NCBI GenBank assembly: GCA_902586925.1
Contig: CACIJE010000003.1
Coordinates: forward strand, 1-62,551
DNA from: an uncultured SAR86 cluster bacterium
Lineage (GTDB): Bacteria > Pseudomonadota > Gammaproteobacteria > Magnimaribacterales > D2472
Reading direction: 5' to 3'
Length of the DNA: 62,551 nucleotides
Position 1 is the stretch's first letter, and every line of letters begins with the position of its first letter. The notes beneath the pieces were generated by a model. That model saw only the letters and a list, made by a program, of their open reading frames with translations, did no database searches and was not told the origin of the DNA. Below are positions 19,669 through 29,302 of this stretch, one piece after another. Made by a program: the position numbers and the translations under genes.

Positions 19669-20565
19669 TTAAGTTTGTTTTTGATGGACTCCAGAAAGAT
19701 TAATTCTTGCTAAATATATTCCAAATAGCGCTACAAATACAAAAATTATTTGAGTGATATTTAGAATTTCACCAAAAATAATTGCTGCAAGAATGGTAGC
19801 AGTTATCGGTTGCATTAATAAACCAATTGAGCCTTCTGATGGAGAAATGTTACCGATACCATGAGTAATTAAATACTGACCTCCAAGCTGACAGAGTACT
19901 GCTAGCATTAATAAATTTATCCATTCAAATTGAGTTGAAGGAATTATATTTCCACCATGTATTAACATTGGAATTATAGAAAATATGCAACAAAAGAGAG
20001 TCGTATAAAAGATAATACTTAAAGAATCCTCTTTACCTAATTTTGCTATGATTACTAAGTATAAAGCATAAAAAAATGCTGCAACAAAACATAAAATATC
20101 ACCAATAATTTTGCCATTAGCATAATTACTTGAATAATAGATTAACCCTATGATTCCTATATATGTTATTAAAAAAGATATTAAAAAAGCTTTTGAAAGA
20201 ATGTCTTTAAAGAATAAAAATCCAATTATTGCAACAAAAATAGGAGCAGAATTCACAATAATGGTAGCATTTGAAACTGATGTAATAGTTATTGAATAGT
20301 GCCAAAGTGTCAAATCAGTTGTGAATGACAAAGATGCCAGTGCTGCATATAAAATTGTTTTCTTATTTTTTACGGCAAATTCATGTTTGTTGTAAAGCTT
20401 ATAATTTAGTATATACAAGAATGGCAAGGTTAAAAGCATTCTATAAAATGTTATTGCTGGTGGAGACATTGTGCTCAATTTTACAAAAATTGGAGCAAAC
20501 CCAATTAATGTTGCTCCTAGCATTAATATTAGAAAGTAATTTGTCCGATGAAAATTAATTTTCAT
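19669..20565 (-). CDS. EamA/DMT family transporter
   Basis: About 298 aa from the ATG at 20565; an in-frame TTG at 20580 is less likely and would almost touch xseA. Ten membrane helices are arranged as two EamA repeats. The first carries FAPIFVKLSTMSPPAITFYR, the usual helix 1-2 motif, and the second ends with the AAIIFGEILNITQIIG-like helix pair. Members export amino acids, nucleobases or other metabolites across the inner membrane. The substrate cannot be inferred. It is divergent from xseA with about 17 bases between starts. Confidence 0.85.
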   Translation of the reverse strand: MKINFHRTNYFLILMLGATLIGFAPIFVKLSTMSPPAITFYRMLLTLPFLYILNYKLYNKHEFAVKNKKTILYAALASLSFTTDLTLWHYSITITSVSNATIIVNSAPIFVAIIGFLFFKDILSKAFLISFLITYIGIIGLIYYSSNYANGKIIGDILCFVAAFFYALYLVIIAKLGKEDSLSIIFYTTLFCCIFSIIPMLIHGGNIIPSTQFEWINLLMLAVLCQLGGQYLITHGIGNISPSEGSIGLLMQPITATILAAIIFGEILNITQIIFVFVALFGIYLARINLSGVHQKQT

Positions 20566-20582
20566 AAAGTTATAATTCAAAC

Positions 20583-21944
20583 ATGTCCGATAACATTTTA
20601 GTCCATAATGATGAAATTATCTCAGTTGGAGAATTAAATAAATCTGCAAAATATTTATTAGAAAATAGTTTTAGTAACGTATCGGTAATTGGAGAAATTT
20701 CAAATTTATCTAAACCTAGTTCGGGACATATCTACTTCACATTAAAAGATGAGGAAGGAGCAATTAGATGTGCAATGTTTAGAAATCAAAATATTAAATT
20801 AAATTTTTCACCTGAAAATGGAGACCAATGTTTACTTAAGGGTCAAGTTAGCATCTATGCACCTAGGGGTGATTATCAATTAATCGTAAAAACTATTGAA
20901 CCCGCTGGAACAGGAAATTTGATGCAGCAATTTGAAAAATTAAAAAATAAGCTTGAAAAAGAAGGATTATTTGATTTAGATAGAAAAGCTGAAATACCTC
21001 AATCGCCAAAGCATATTGGTATTGTGACATCTGCATCAACAGCTGCCTTTCAAGATATTATCTCAACTATTAAAAGAAGAGCACCAAATTCTCAAATTTC
21101 ATTGAGTAATGCCATAGTTCAAGGTGATACTGCTCAAGCAAGTATTATTAATGCACTAGATAGAATAACTTTTTTTAATGAAAATAATCCTGATAACAAA
21201 ATTGATGTAGTAATCCTCTCAAGAGGAGGTGGATCAATAGAAGACCTTTGGTGTTTTAATAATGAGGAATTGGCTAGAGAAATTTTTTCTTTTCCAATTC
21301 CAACAATATCTGGAGTTGGTCATGAAATTGATTTTACTATCTGTGACTTTGTGTGTGACATAAGAGTCCCCACTCCGACTGCTGCAGCTGAACTTGTAAC
21401 TGAATTTAATTTTAAACTTCTTGATAGGTTTGATGAATTTAAATCTAAGATATTTAAAAGTACAAATATATTTATAGAAGATTTGAATCAAAAACTAAAT
21501 TTAAGTCTTTCTAAGTTAAGAAGTCCATTAGCTTTGTTAAGGGAAAAGAATCAGCATTTGGATAATTTAGACTTAAGGATTCGACAGCAACAAAAAACAA
21601 TTTTAGGACATAAAAAAAATAAAATTGAAAAAATTGATTCACAGATAGGTTATAACAATCCAATTTCAAAACTAAATTTAATAAAAGATAAAATAAAACT
21701 TATATCTGAAGATTTCCATAGAAATATCAATCAAAAGATTTCGCTTAACAAAAATTCTCTTGCTAAATTATCTAAAAATATTGAAATACTTAATCCTCTT
21801 TCAATTTTAGATAGAGGATATTCCATAGTTACAAATCAGAATGGCAAAGCTATCAAGTCATCATTAGAGGTTAACGAAGGAGAGACTCTCTCAACAAGAT
21901 TTAGTCATGGCTCAATTAAAGTAGAAGTAAAAAAAAATGAATAG
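20583..21944 (+). CDS. xseA: Exodeoxyribonuclease VII large subunit
   Basis: 453 aa. The N-terminal OB fold runs from VGELNKSAKYLLE through VIGEISNLSKPSSGHIYFTLKD. The catalytic domain contains GIVTSASTAAFQDI, the VVILSRGGGSIEDLW block and ISGVGHEIDFTICD with conserved His and Asp. A long coiled-coil region (about 280-410) and the ILDRGYSIV C-terminal barrel segment complete the family layout. It degrades single-stranded DNA with XseB, which is not in this window. Its end overlaps the M23 peptidase gene by 8 bases. Confidence 0.95.
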   Translation: MSDNILVHNDEIISVGELNKSAKYLLENSFSNVSVIGEISNLSKPSSGHIYFTLKDEEGAIRCAMFRNQNIKLNFSPENGDQCLLKGQVSIYAPRGDYQLIVKTIEPAGTGNLMQQFEKLKNKLEKEGLFDLDRKAEIPQSPKHIGIVTSASTAAFQDIISTIKRRAPNSQISLSNAIVQGDTAQASIINALDRITFFNENNPDNKIDVVILSRGGGSIEDLWCFNNEELAREIFSFPIPTISGVGHEIDFTICDFVCDIRVPTPTAAAELVTEFNFKLLDRFDEFKSKIFKSTNIFIEDLNQKLNLSLSKLRSPLALLREKNQHLDNLDLRIRQQQKTILGHKKNKIEKIDSQIGYNNPISKLNLIKDKIKLISEDFHRNINQKISLNKNSLAKLSKNIEILNPLSILDRGYSIVTNQNGKAIKSSLEVNEGETLSTRFSHGSIKVEVKKNE

Positions 21945-22728
21945 CTGTTTTAAGTATATAAGTTTTCTTTGTTTAGTTTTTCAGTTTAATTATATTTATT
22001 CTGATAGATTTGGAGATCCTGGTGAAGTAATTGCTATTGAAGCAATTTCAAGTGACGCTGAAAATAACTTAACTATAATAATCGATGATTCATTATATAA
22101 GCTAATACCTCTTCCATTTGATAAGCAAAACAGTTTCATTGAGACTAGTGGACAAAGAATAAATATAAACCAGAAAGATTTTGGTGAATCTAGAATAAAG
22201 ATTGAAAATAAATCAATGGTAAATTTAAGTAAATTAGATTCTGAGAGAACATTTAAAGAATTTAAAATGATTCAAAAAGCAGTAAATTCATTTTCAAAAT
22301 CATTAAAACCAGATTTAAATTTTATAAAACCAGTCAAAGGAGTAATTTCTAGTCGTTATGGGAAGAAAAGATTTATTAATGATCAACCCAGATCACCTCA
22401 TTTAGCATTGGATATTGCAGCTGAAGAAGGAACAAAGATAATTTCTCCATCAAAAGGTTTAGTCATTTTGATTGGAGATTTTTTTTATTCTGGTAATTTT
22501 GTTGTTATCGACCATGGATTTGGTCTTGTTAGTTCATATAGCCATATGTCTAAAATAATAGTTAAAGAAAATGAATTAATTGAAAAAGGGCAAAAAATTG
22601 GTGAGGTGGGTTCAACTGGTCGAGTTACCGGACCGCATCTTCATTGGACTGTATATTTGAACAAAGTGAAGATAAATCCAGAGTCATTGATACAAGAAAA
22701 TTTTTTAGCCAGCCTGCTTCAAATCTGA
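21937..22728 (+). CDS. M23 family murein metallopeptidase (LytM fold)
   Basis: 263 aa with a signal peptide (first ~22 residues). The C-terminal LytM domain has SRYGKKRF, the zinc ligands in HLALDIAA (H and D), the HMSK strand and the HLHWTVY motif with the catalytic and metal-binding His. All ligands expected for an active Zn endopeptidase are present, so it is more likely an active cell-wall hydrolase than an EnvC/NlpD-type activator. It is coupled to xseA, a common neighbourhood in Gammaproteobacteria. It converges on the TlpA-like gene with a 24-base overlap. Confidence 0.87.
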   Translation: MNSCFKYISFLCLVFQFNYIYSDRFGDPGEVIAIEAISSDAENNLTIIIDDSLYKLIPLPFDKQNSFIETSGQRININQKDFGESRIKIENKSMVNLSKLDSERTFKEFKMIQKAVNSFSKSLKPDLNFIKPVKGVISSRYGKKRFINDQPRSPHLALDIAAEEGTKIISPSKGLVILIGDFFYSGNFVVIDHGFGLVSSYSHMSKIIVKENELIEKGQKIGEVGSTGRVTGPHLHWTVYLNKVKINPESLIQENFLASLLQI

Positions 22729-23157
22729 GAAGATTTTATTGAGAGCATCTTTTGTTTGAGGTCTAAATAATGAGAGAACAAGATTACCATCTGGATTAAT
22801 AAAAAAAGTAGCTGGAACCGCTGGAGGAGTTTGAATCCCCCAAATATCTCTTGGATGACTGATCAATGATGGAACTTGAATATTAAATTTCTTAGCAATA
22901 GGAGCAAGTTCTTCTTCATCAAGTTGATCAAAATTGAATGTATAAACTAACAAATCTTTATTTTCATATGCAAACTCATTTAGTTCAGGAATCTCCTTAA
23001 TACAAGGTGCACACCAGTCAGCCCAATAATTGATGACTATCCAATTTCCATTAAGTTTATCTATACTTGAATCAGGACCGTTATAAACATCGATATCATT
23101 ATTTTGACAACTAATAATTATCAATAAACAGAAAAGTTGTATAATTCTTTGCTTCAT
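22705..23157 (-). CDS. TlpA-like thiol-disulfide lipoprotein (thioredoxin fold)
   Basis: 150 aa from the ATG at 23157; an ATG at 23166 is also in frame, but it overlaps a TATAAT hexamer that looks like the -10 box. The signal peptide ends in a lipobox (IIISC). The thioredoxin fold has the active-site motif WADWCAPCIKE and the cis-Pro loop PPAVPATFFI. It is predicted to act as a periplasmic, membrane-anchored thiol-disulfide reductant. The DsbD-like protein at 35372 could supply its electrons; this link is inference from co-occurrence. Confidence 0.84.
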   Translation of the reverse strand: MKQRIIQLFCLLIIISCQNNDIDVYNGPDSSIDKLNGNWIVINYWADWCAPCIKEIPELNEFAYENKDLLVYTFNFDQLDEEELAPIAKKFNIQVPSLISHPRDIWGIQTPPAVPATFFINPDGNLVLSLFRPQTKDALNKIFSDLKQAG

Positions 23158-23193
23158 TGCAAACATATTATAGTTAAAACTGTAGATATAAAC

Positions 23194-23790
23194 ATGGAAA
23201 AAAATTTTTTATTAATTTTATTTTACTCAGCTTCAGGTTCAGTTAAGAATCTTGCTCATGCAATTGCTGATGGTGTTGAGGATGCAGGTCATAGTGTAAA
23301 AATAAGGACAGTACCAAAAATTTCATCAAAAATTGAGAAAATAGAAACAATTATTTCTGAATCTGGTGAATTATATTGTTCCAAAGATGATCTTATAAAC
23401 TGCAGTGCTCTTGCTCTGGGGTCTCCAACTAGATTTGGATCAATAGCATCACCAATGAAGTATTTCCTAGATTCTACTGGTGACCTTTGGGGCACAAATG
23501 CTTTAGAGAATAAACCTGGAATGGTTTTCACCTCAACAAGTTCGATGCATGGCGGTCAAGAAACAACTCTTTTTAGTTTAATAACATTCATGCTTCATCA
23601 TGGAATGATAATTTCAGGAACTCCATATTCTATTGATGAGCTTAATAAAACGAAATCAGGTGGCACACCCTATGGACCAACTCATGTAGAAAATTATAAT
23701 TCTTCGAGTGAATTAACAAGAGATGAATATGAGATTGCTAAAAAAACTGGATTTAGGTTTGCTAAGTTAGTAAACAAGATTAATGATTAG
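23194..23790 (+). CDS. wrbA: Flavodoxin-like NAD(P)H:quinone oxidoreductase (WrbA family)
   Basis: 198 aa from the ATG at 23194 (MEKNFLLILFYSASGS); an upstream in-frame ATG would add a 19-residue non-family extension. The FMN phosphate loop is YSASGSVKNLA. GSPTRFGSIASPMKYFLDST and FTSTSSMHGGQETTL are WrbA hallmarks. It performs two-electron reduction of quinones in the cytoplasm. The stop overlaps the start of the DUF2069 gene by 8 bases, a conserved pairing. Confidence 0.9.
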   Translation: MEKNFLLILFYSASGSVKNLAHAIADGVEDAGHSVKIRTVPKISSKIEKIETIISESGELYCSKDDLINCSALALGSPTRFGSIASPMKYFLDSTGDLWGTNALENKPGMVFTSTSSMHGGQETTLFSLITFMLHHGMIISGTPYSIDELNKTKSGGTPYGPTHVENYNSSSELTRDEYEIAKKTGFRFAKLVNKIND

Positions 23791-24115
23791 TTCAACAAAA
23801 TATATATATATAACAAATTCAATTTTCATTGCGCTTTTTTTGACAAAACTATTAAACGTAATTCTTGAGAGAATAGACTTAATAATGTTTTTATTTTGGT
23901 TGTTGCCATTAATAATATTTTACGTTTTTGTGAATAAATTCTTAATAAGGGCTTATCAATGGTTATGTTTCCTATTAATCATTTATTTTTTGTTTTCCTC
24001 TTTGAGAGTATTTGGCACAACACCTTTTTGGCTTGATGTTTTAGAATTGTTGTTACTGATATCTTTATTTATAAATATAATGTTTGGGCCAAAAGTTATT
24101 AATAATATGCAATAA
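23783..24115 (+). CDS. DUF2069 family membrane protein
   Basis: 110 aa, four predicted membrane helices. The FGTTPFWLDVLELLL stretch near the C-terminus resembles DUF2069 proteins, which commonly sit next to wrbA. It overlaps wrbA by 8 bases and is surely co-translated. Function unknown. Confidence 0.78.
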   Translation: MISSTKYIYITNSIFIALFLTKLLNVILERIDLIMFLFWLLPLIIFYVFVNKFLIRAYQWLCFLLIIYFLFSSLRVFGTTPFWLDVLELLLLISLFINIMFGPKVINNMQ

Positions 24116-24165
24116 TATGTTAATAATTTCTTTTCACGAAAATCATTATTTTTGGAGTAATCTAA

Positions 24166-26004
24166 ATGAGTAAAGTTCAATCACTATGGTCAAAAGCTGA
24201 TAGATTTCTGTCTCTATCAAGAAAAATATTGATTAATTCCTTAACAGCAATATTTTTAATAGTAATTACATTTGCTATTTTGGCCGGTATCGGTTCTTCA
24301 TTTGTTCCTGAGGAGAAAATTGATACAAAAAATAAAATTTTATGGTTCAAGCCAATTGGAGTTGTTGTAGATAATTCTGTGGGTTCCTCGTATTCTTTAG
24401 ATTCATTGTTGCTTGGATCTGCAGATATTAAACAACATGAGCTTGATGACCTTTTAGAAGTTTTGAACACTGCTGCTACTGATGAAAACTTAAGCGCAGT
24501 TTATATTAATGTTACAGAACTTGGTATGTATTATGCATCTGCATTTGAAATAGCAAATGCAGTAAAAAATATTAGAGATAATGGTAAAAGAGTTATTGCA
24601 TATGGTGAAAATTATGGAAATCAGGCTTATTTAATTAGCTCCCAAGCTAATGACGTGATACTTAATAAATATGGTCAATTGTCATCATTTGGATTCTCTC
24701 GAAAACGAGAGTATGTTAAAGACTTATACAAAAATATCAAACTAAATCAACATGTTTTTATTGCAGGGGAATGGAAAACGGGACTAGAACCATTTACTAG
24801 AAATGATATGTCCGAAGAGGACAAAACTCAATGGAATGACTTTGCAGTTCCTCTTTGGCAAAAAATGACAGATTTCATGGAAGAAGGAAGAAATTTAACA
24901 AATGGGGCGATGCAAGAATATGGAGATGGCTTTTGGAAATTAGCTTTAAGCGAATCAGAAGTTTCTCAAATAGCATTTAATTCAGGATTAGTTGATTATG
25001 TATTTACCTCTGAAGAGTTAAGAAAATGGTTTTTTGAAGAGTTTCCTAATGCAGAAAATGATATAAATAAATTACCAGATTCAATATCTATATATGATTA
25101 TTTATCAACAATAGAATCAGTGAAAAATGATTCCAAGAACAAAATTGCGATAATTAATATTGAAGGTGCTATTGCAACTGGTGAATCTTCCTATGGAATT
25201 GCTGGCTCAGATACAATTGTAAAAAATATAAGAAAAGCTATAAAAGACAATTCAGTAAAAGCTTTGGTTTTAAGAGTTAATAGCCCAGGGGGTGGAGTCT
25301 ACCCAAGTGAACTAATAACAAACTCACTAAAAGAATTTAAAGAAACTGGTCGACCAATAGTAAGCTCGATGGGAGATATAGCAGCTTCAGGCGGTGTTTG
25401 GGTTACAACTCTCTCTGATGAAATTTGGGCAAAAAAAGAAACTCTTACTGGTTCAATTGGTGTTTATGGATTACTTACAACTATCGAAGGATTATATGAA
25501 TGGGCTGGAGTCCAAGTTGATGGTGTTAGTTCTACTGAAGCAGCTCAATGGGATACTAGATCAGATATGCCTGAAAATGTTACAAATGCAATTCAAGCAA
25601 GTGTTGATAGTACCTATGAAAAATTTGTTACCAAAGTCTCTGAAAATAGAGATATGAGATATGAAGAAGTTCATGCAGTAGCAAAAGGAAGAATTTGGTC
25701 AGGTGAAAAGGCTTCTCAATTAGGGCTTGTTGACTTCTTAGGTAGCTTAGATGATGCAGTAAGCTCTGCATCCAATCTTGCCAATCTTAAAAATTACAAG
25801 GTAATAACTTACGTGAAAGAATTAGACCCATTTGAAGTTTTCTTATCTGAATTATTAGACAGTTTAGATATAAAAATAAACTTAAGTCAAAAAACAAAGA
25901 CTATGATAAATTTTTTTAGTGATCAATATAATTTTATTGATGTCGATAAAGATATCAACATAACCTCATATTGCTTTGAATGTGAGTATTTTTTTACTAA
26001 ATAA
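24166..26004 (+). CDS. sppA: Signal peptide peptidase SppA, 67K type
   Basis: 612 aa, the long two-domain form. One N-terminal membrane anchor lies at residues 23-45. The first S49 domain carries the catalytic Lys in the region after NAVKNIRDNGKRVIAYGEN. The second carries the nucleophile Ser in GDIAASGGVWV and the RVNSPGGGVYPSE motif. It cleaves remnant signal peptides in the inner membrane, acting as a tetramer. The SD GGAG is 8 bases before the ATG. Its 3' end overlaps hda by 8 bases in convergent orientation. Confidence 0.94.
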   Translation: MSKVQSLWSKADRFLSLSRKILINSLTAIFLIVITFAILAGIGSSFVPEEKIDTKNKILWFKPIGVVVDNSVGSSYSLDSLLLGSADIKQHELDDLLEVLNTAATDENLSAVYINVTELGMYYASAFEIANAVKNIRDNGKRVIAYGENYGNQAYLISSQANDVILNKYGQLSSFGFSRKREYVKDLYKNIKLNQHVFIAGEWKTGLEPFTRNDMSEEDKTQWNDFAVPLWQKMTDFMEEGRNLTNGAMQEYGDGFWKLALSESEVSQIAFNSGLVDYVFTSEELRKWFFEEFPNAENDINKLPDSISIYDYLSTIESVKNDSKNKIAIINIEGAIATGESSYGIAGSDTIVKNIRKAIKDNSVKALVLRVNSPGGGVYPSELITNSLKEFKETGRPIVSSMGDIAASGGVWVTTLSDEIWAKKETLTGSIGVYGLLTTIEGLYEWAGVQVDGVSSTEAAQWDTRSDMPENVTNAIQASVDSTYEKFVTKVSENRDMRYEEVHAVAKGRIWSGEKASQLGLVDFLGSLDDAVSSASNLANLKNYKVITYVKELDPFEVFLSELLDSLDIKINLSQKTKTMINFFSDQYNFIDVDKDINITSYCFECEYFFTK

Positions 26005-26674
26005 CATCCTTAATCATAGGAATAGTTATTTTTCTTTTTAACTGAACTGATAATTTATCCAGTTTTTCAATTGTCTTAAGTAAATCAGAGATATTTCTTT
26101 TTGAATATGTAATTAGATAATTTATTTCTTTTTCACCAATATTAATGGACCGCAAATCTATAATAAATTTTAAAGCTTCATATAACTTATTTTTACTAAT
26201 TGGCAGTAACTCAATACTTTCAATTTTCTTTATTCTTGATGAGAGGTCTTCAAGTTTAAAATATATAGTTGATGGATTTATAGATGAAGAAAAAATTAAT
26301 CTACATTTAGAAAGCAGAGAATTGTTAATAAGATTAAAGATAGCAATTTCCCAATCTTTGTTGTTTTTGATTAGGTCTATATCATCGATACAAACTACGT
26401 CGAGGTTATCTAATGAGTCTAAGAAATCTGTATTTAATTTGATGGCCTCTTTTATAGGAACGTATAAGGAAGATTTTTTTTCGCTCCCATAAAAATTGCA
26501 AACAGCTTGAAGTAAAAAAGACTTGCCGACTTCTTCAATGCCATACAAGAAAATATCTTGATTGCTTTTGAGAGCATGTTTAATTTCAGAGTTTTTACTC
26601 TCAAAGTAAAAATCACTAAAAGTAAATTTATTTACTTTGCTCCAAGGCAATATTAACTGTTCGGGATTATTCAC
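25997..26674 (-). CDS. hda: DnaA regulatory inactivator Hda
   Basis: 225 aa, starting with GTG at 26674. Near the N-terminus QLILPW matches the beta-clamp-binding motif of Hda. A DnaA-like AAA+ domain follows, with a degenerate Walker A GIEEVGKS and Walker B VVCIDDIDLI. The C-terminal sensor-2 region is weak. Hda bound to the sliding clamp stimulates ATP hydrolysis by DnaA and prevents re-initiation. The gene overlaps pgsA by 8 bases; this order with the CDP-alcohol transferase and DUF2066 genes is common in Gammaproteobacteria. Confidence 0.88.
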   Translation of the reverse strand: MNNPEQLILPWSKVNKFTFSDFYFESKNSEIKHALKSNQDIFLYGIEEVGKSFLLQAVCNFYGSEKKSSLYVPIKEAIKLNTDFLDSLDNLDVVCIDDIDLIKNNKDWEIAIFNLINNSLLSKCRLIFSSSINPSTIYFKLEDLSSRIKKIESIELLPISKNKLYEALKFIIDLRSINIGEKEINYLITYSKRNISDLLKTIEKLDKLSVQLKRKITIPMIKDVI

Positions 26675-27218
26675 TATTATATATAATTAGGTCTCTGACC
26701 CACTGATCAGCATAAACAATTAAACTTATTATTGTGATGAATAAAACAAAAATATCAAAAAATATCATATAAAAATCTAATTCAAAAATTACTTTTATGA
26801 AAATAACTATGATATAGATAATCTGAGCTGTAGTAGTTAATTTACCAAGCAAATTTGGTTTTGGAGTTTCTGACTCAATAATAGTCATTTTAATCGAAGC
26901 TCCTATTAAAATTAGTACATCTCTGGAAAAAAATACTATAAAAATGTAGAAAGGAATTAATTGATTAATCCAGAATATAAAAATCGATCCTGATAATAAA
27001 ATTTTATCTGCAACAGGATCTAATAAGGTACCTAATTCAGTCTGCCAATTCATTTGTCTTGCAATAAAGCCATCAAGCCCATCAGTTATTGATGCAATGG
27101 CAAAAAACAATATACTTAACTCAAAATTTCCCTCATATATATTTTTGAGAATAGGATATACCAAAGCTATTCTTATTAATGTTAATAAGTTAGGAATAAA
27201 AATAAAAAATTTAGTCAT
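26667..27218 (-). CDS. pgsA: CDP-diacylglycerol--glycerol-3-phosphate 3-phosphatidyltransferase family protein
   Basis: 183 aa. The CDP-alcohol phosphatidyltransferase motif is complete: DG-x2-DG-x2-AR-x8-G-x3-D-x3-D, seen from DGLDGFIAR to LLDPVADK. Multiple membrane helices surround it, and LTLIRI near the N-terminus is typical of PgsA. It would make phosphatidylglycerol-phosphate. The start overlaps the DUF2066 stop as ATGA. Many genomes carry a second paralogue, so the gene in this hda-linked position may be PgsA or a close relative; the reaction is likely but not certain. Confidence 0.85.
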   Translation of the reverse strand: MTKFFIFIPNLLTLIRIALVYPILKNIYEGNFELSILFFAIASITDGLDGFIARQMNWQTELGTLLDPVADKILLSGSIFIFWINQLIPFYIFIVFFSRDVLILIGASIKMTIIESETPKPNLLGKLTTTAQIIYIIVIFIKVIFELDFYMIFFDIFVLFITIISLIVYADQWVRDLIIYNSE

Positions 27219-28234
27219 TTAGAATATATTATATTTATGTTTAAGGTTTCTTTATTAAAGCTTTCAATTTTAAAAAAATTGTTTTCAGATATCTCCTTTA
27301 GAAAAGATTGAAATTCTCCATAAACATTCAATTGATAAAAAACTTTATCATTATCAAACTTATTTATATCTATGTCTTTAAAAACGATTAAATCCTCTAA
27401 AATTTTCTTAGAGTATTTGTAGTCTTCAAATGAAGAAATGTTATTGATAGAAACATTTAATAGTTCTGTTTTAGAGGTATCAATCAGAAAAGTTTTTAAG
27501 GAATCATTGATTGATTGATTTACATATTTTTCAAATTCATCAATAAAAAAATCTGGAAAATTTTCATTGCTAATTGTTATATCGACTCCTCCAGTTATTT
27601 GCCATGAATTTATACCTGTTTTAACAACATTCAATTCAATAAAATCATTGTAAGTATAATTTTCATCAATTAAGTCCTTTAATCCAATTACTTTCCTATA
27701 ATTAATTAAATTTTTAACATCAAGAAGATCTAATTCAGGTAGTTCAAGAAATATGCCCCTTGATGATGATATATTTTTTAATACATTCTTAATTGAAAGG
27801 TCCAAGCTAGACTGAACCGTTGAATTTGTTAAATAATATGGCTCATTAATCCCAGTATCAATTTTTATAAGAAATAATGTAACTGGTCTTGAATTGCCAA
27901 TTAATGGTATTGATAAATTGTTAAATGTTTTGATTAGTTTATCTTTATTAAAGCTTACCTCTAAGTAACTTTTTTCATCGAGATTTTTTATTGAATAACT
28001 TTTTATGTAATCTTTTCTGGAATTTCCTTCGTTAATTATTTTCCAAATATTTGATGGTGTATTACTACCACTTAATCTATAAATCATTGTATTGAATGAA
28101 TTATTTAATGATTTCTCTATTTGCGATGAATTTATAATTGGTTCAAGAACTACAAAAAGTTTATCAAACTCCTTTCCAAAGCATGTATTAGAAAAGATAA
28201 TAAGGCAAAATATAAATTGTTTACTTAATCTCAT
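27215..28234 (-). CDS. DUF2066 family periplasmic protein
   Basis: About 339 aa from the ATG at 28234; a TTG at 28249 is in frame but unlikely. The signal peptide is MRLSKQFIFCLIIFSNTCFG. The rest has no catalytic motif that I recognise. Its position divergent from purM and upstream of pgsA-hda matches the DUF2066 gene of many Gammaproteobacteria, and features such as the FNTMIYRLSG segment fit. Function unknown. The pgsA start overlaps its stop by 4 bases. Confidence 0.72.
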   Translation of the reverse strand: MRLSKQFIFCLIIFSNTCFGKEFDKLFVVLEPIINSSQIEKSLNNSFNTMIYRLSGSNTPSNIWKIINEGNSRKDYIKSYSIKNLDEKSYLEVSFNKDKLIKTFNNLSIPLIGNSRPVTLFLIKIDTGINEPYYLTNSTVQSSLDLSIKNVLKNISSSRGIFLELPELDLLDVKNLINYRKVIGLKDLIDENYTYNDFIELNVVKTGINSWQITGGVDITISNENFPDFFIDEFEKYVNQSINDSLKTFLIDTSKTELLNVSINNISSFEDYKYSKKILEDLIVFKDIDINKFDNDKVFYQLNVYGEFQSFLKEISENNFFKIESFNKETLNINIIYSK

Positions 28235-28262
28235 GTATAAAGTGTCCAATAAGGTATTCTAA

Positions 28263-29294
28263 ATGACAAAAGAAATTATAGAAAATGATCCGTACAAATC
28301 TGCCGGTGTTGACATAAGTGCAGGAAATGAATTGGTTAATATAATTAAAAAAGATGTTGCTTCTACACATAATGAAAACGTTTTAGAGAACATTGGCGGC
28401 TTTGCAGGAATGTATAGTCTTGATAAAAATATAGAAAATCCCGTTCTAGTAGCCTGTACTGATGGGGTTGGTACAAAAGTATCTCTTGCACAGCAATACA
28501 ACAATTTAGATGGGATTGGACAAGATCTAGTTGCAATGTGTGTTAATGATTTGATCGTTTGTGGAGCTAAACCGCTTTTTTTTCTAGATTATTTTGCAAC
28601 ATCAAAACTCAATATTGATGAAACATCAACTGTTGTAAAGAGCATTGCAAATGCGTGTATTGAGTCAGATTGTGCCCTTTTAGGAGGCGAAACTGCTGAA
28701 ATGCCAGGTCACTATATTGATAATAATTTTGATCTGGCTGGATTTTCAGTTGGTTGTGTAAATAAAGATCAAATTCTTAAAAATGAGAATGTTGTTAAGG
28801 GAAATGTTCTCATCGGTATTGAATCCAGTGGCCCACATTCAAATGGCTTCTCATTAATTAGAAAAATTATAGATGAATCTAATATTTCGAATGAAGAAAA
28901 AAATAAAATTGTAAGCATGACGCTAGTTCCAACCTCTTTATATCCAAAATTGATAATGAATTTAATAGATAATTTCAAAATTAATGCTATATCTCATATA
29001 ACTGGTGGCGGCATTACAGAAAATCTTCCTCGTTCAATACCAAAAGATCTTGGGATAAAAATAAATACGAACTCTTGGGAAATGCCTTATATTTTTAAAT
29101 GGCTTCAGGAACATGGAAAAATTAGTAATTCTGATATGTATAGAATTTTTAATTGTGGTATTGGCATGATTGTAATTGTTGATGCAGAGGATTCTGAAAC
29201 AATTTCAAGTGAAATTACAAAACTTGGATATAAAAATTTTATAATTGGGACGGTTGATGAAATGACTTTAAAAGAATCAGTTACATTTATATAG
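28263..29294 (+). CDS. purM: Phosphoribosylformylglycinamidine cyclo-ligase (AIR synthetase)
   Basis: 343 aa, standard length. It starts with the YKSAGVDISAGNELV motif. The ATP-grasp-like PurM fold is marked by ACTDGVGTKVSLA, GQDLVAMCVNDL and LLGGETAEMPGHY. GIESSGPHSNGFSLIR and HITGGGITENLPR complete it. It closes the imidazole ring to form AIR in purine synthesis. It is followed by purN 8 bases downstream and divergent from DUF2066. Confidence 0.97.
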   Translation: MTKEIIENDPYKSAGVDISAGNELVNIIKKDVASTHNENVLENIGGFAGMYSLDKNIENPVLVACTDGVGTKVSLAQQYNNLDGIGQDLVAMCVNDLIVCGAKPLFFLDYFATSKLNIDETSTVVKSIANACIESDCALLGGETAEMPGHYIDNNFDLAGFSVGCVNKDQILKNENVVKGNVLIGIESSGPHSNGFSLIRKIIDESNISNEEKNKIVSMTLVPTSLYPKLIMNLIDNFKINAISHITGGGITENLPRSIPKDLGIKINTNSWEMPYIFKWLQEHGKISNSDMYRIFNCGIGMIVIVDAEDSETISSEITKLGYKNFIIGTVDEMTLKESVTFI

Positions 29295-29302
29295 ACATAT
29301 AA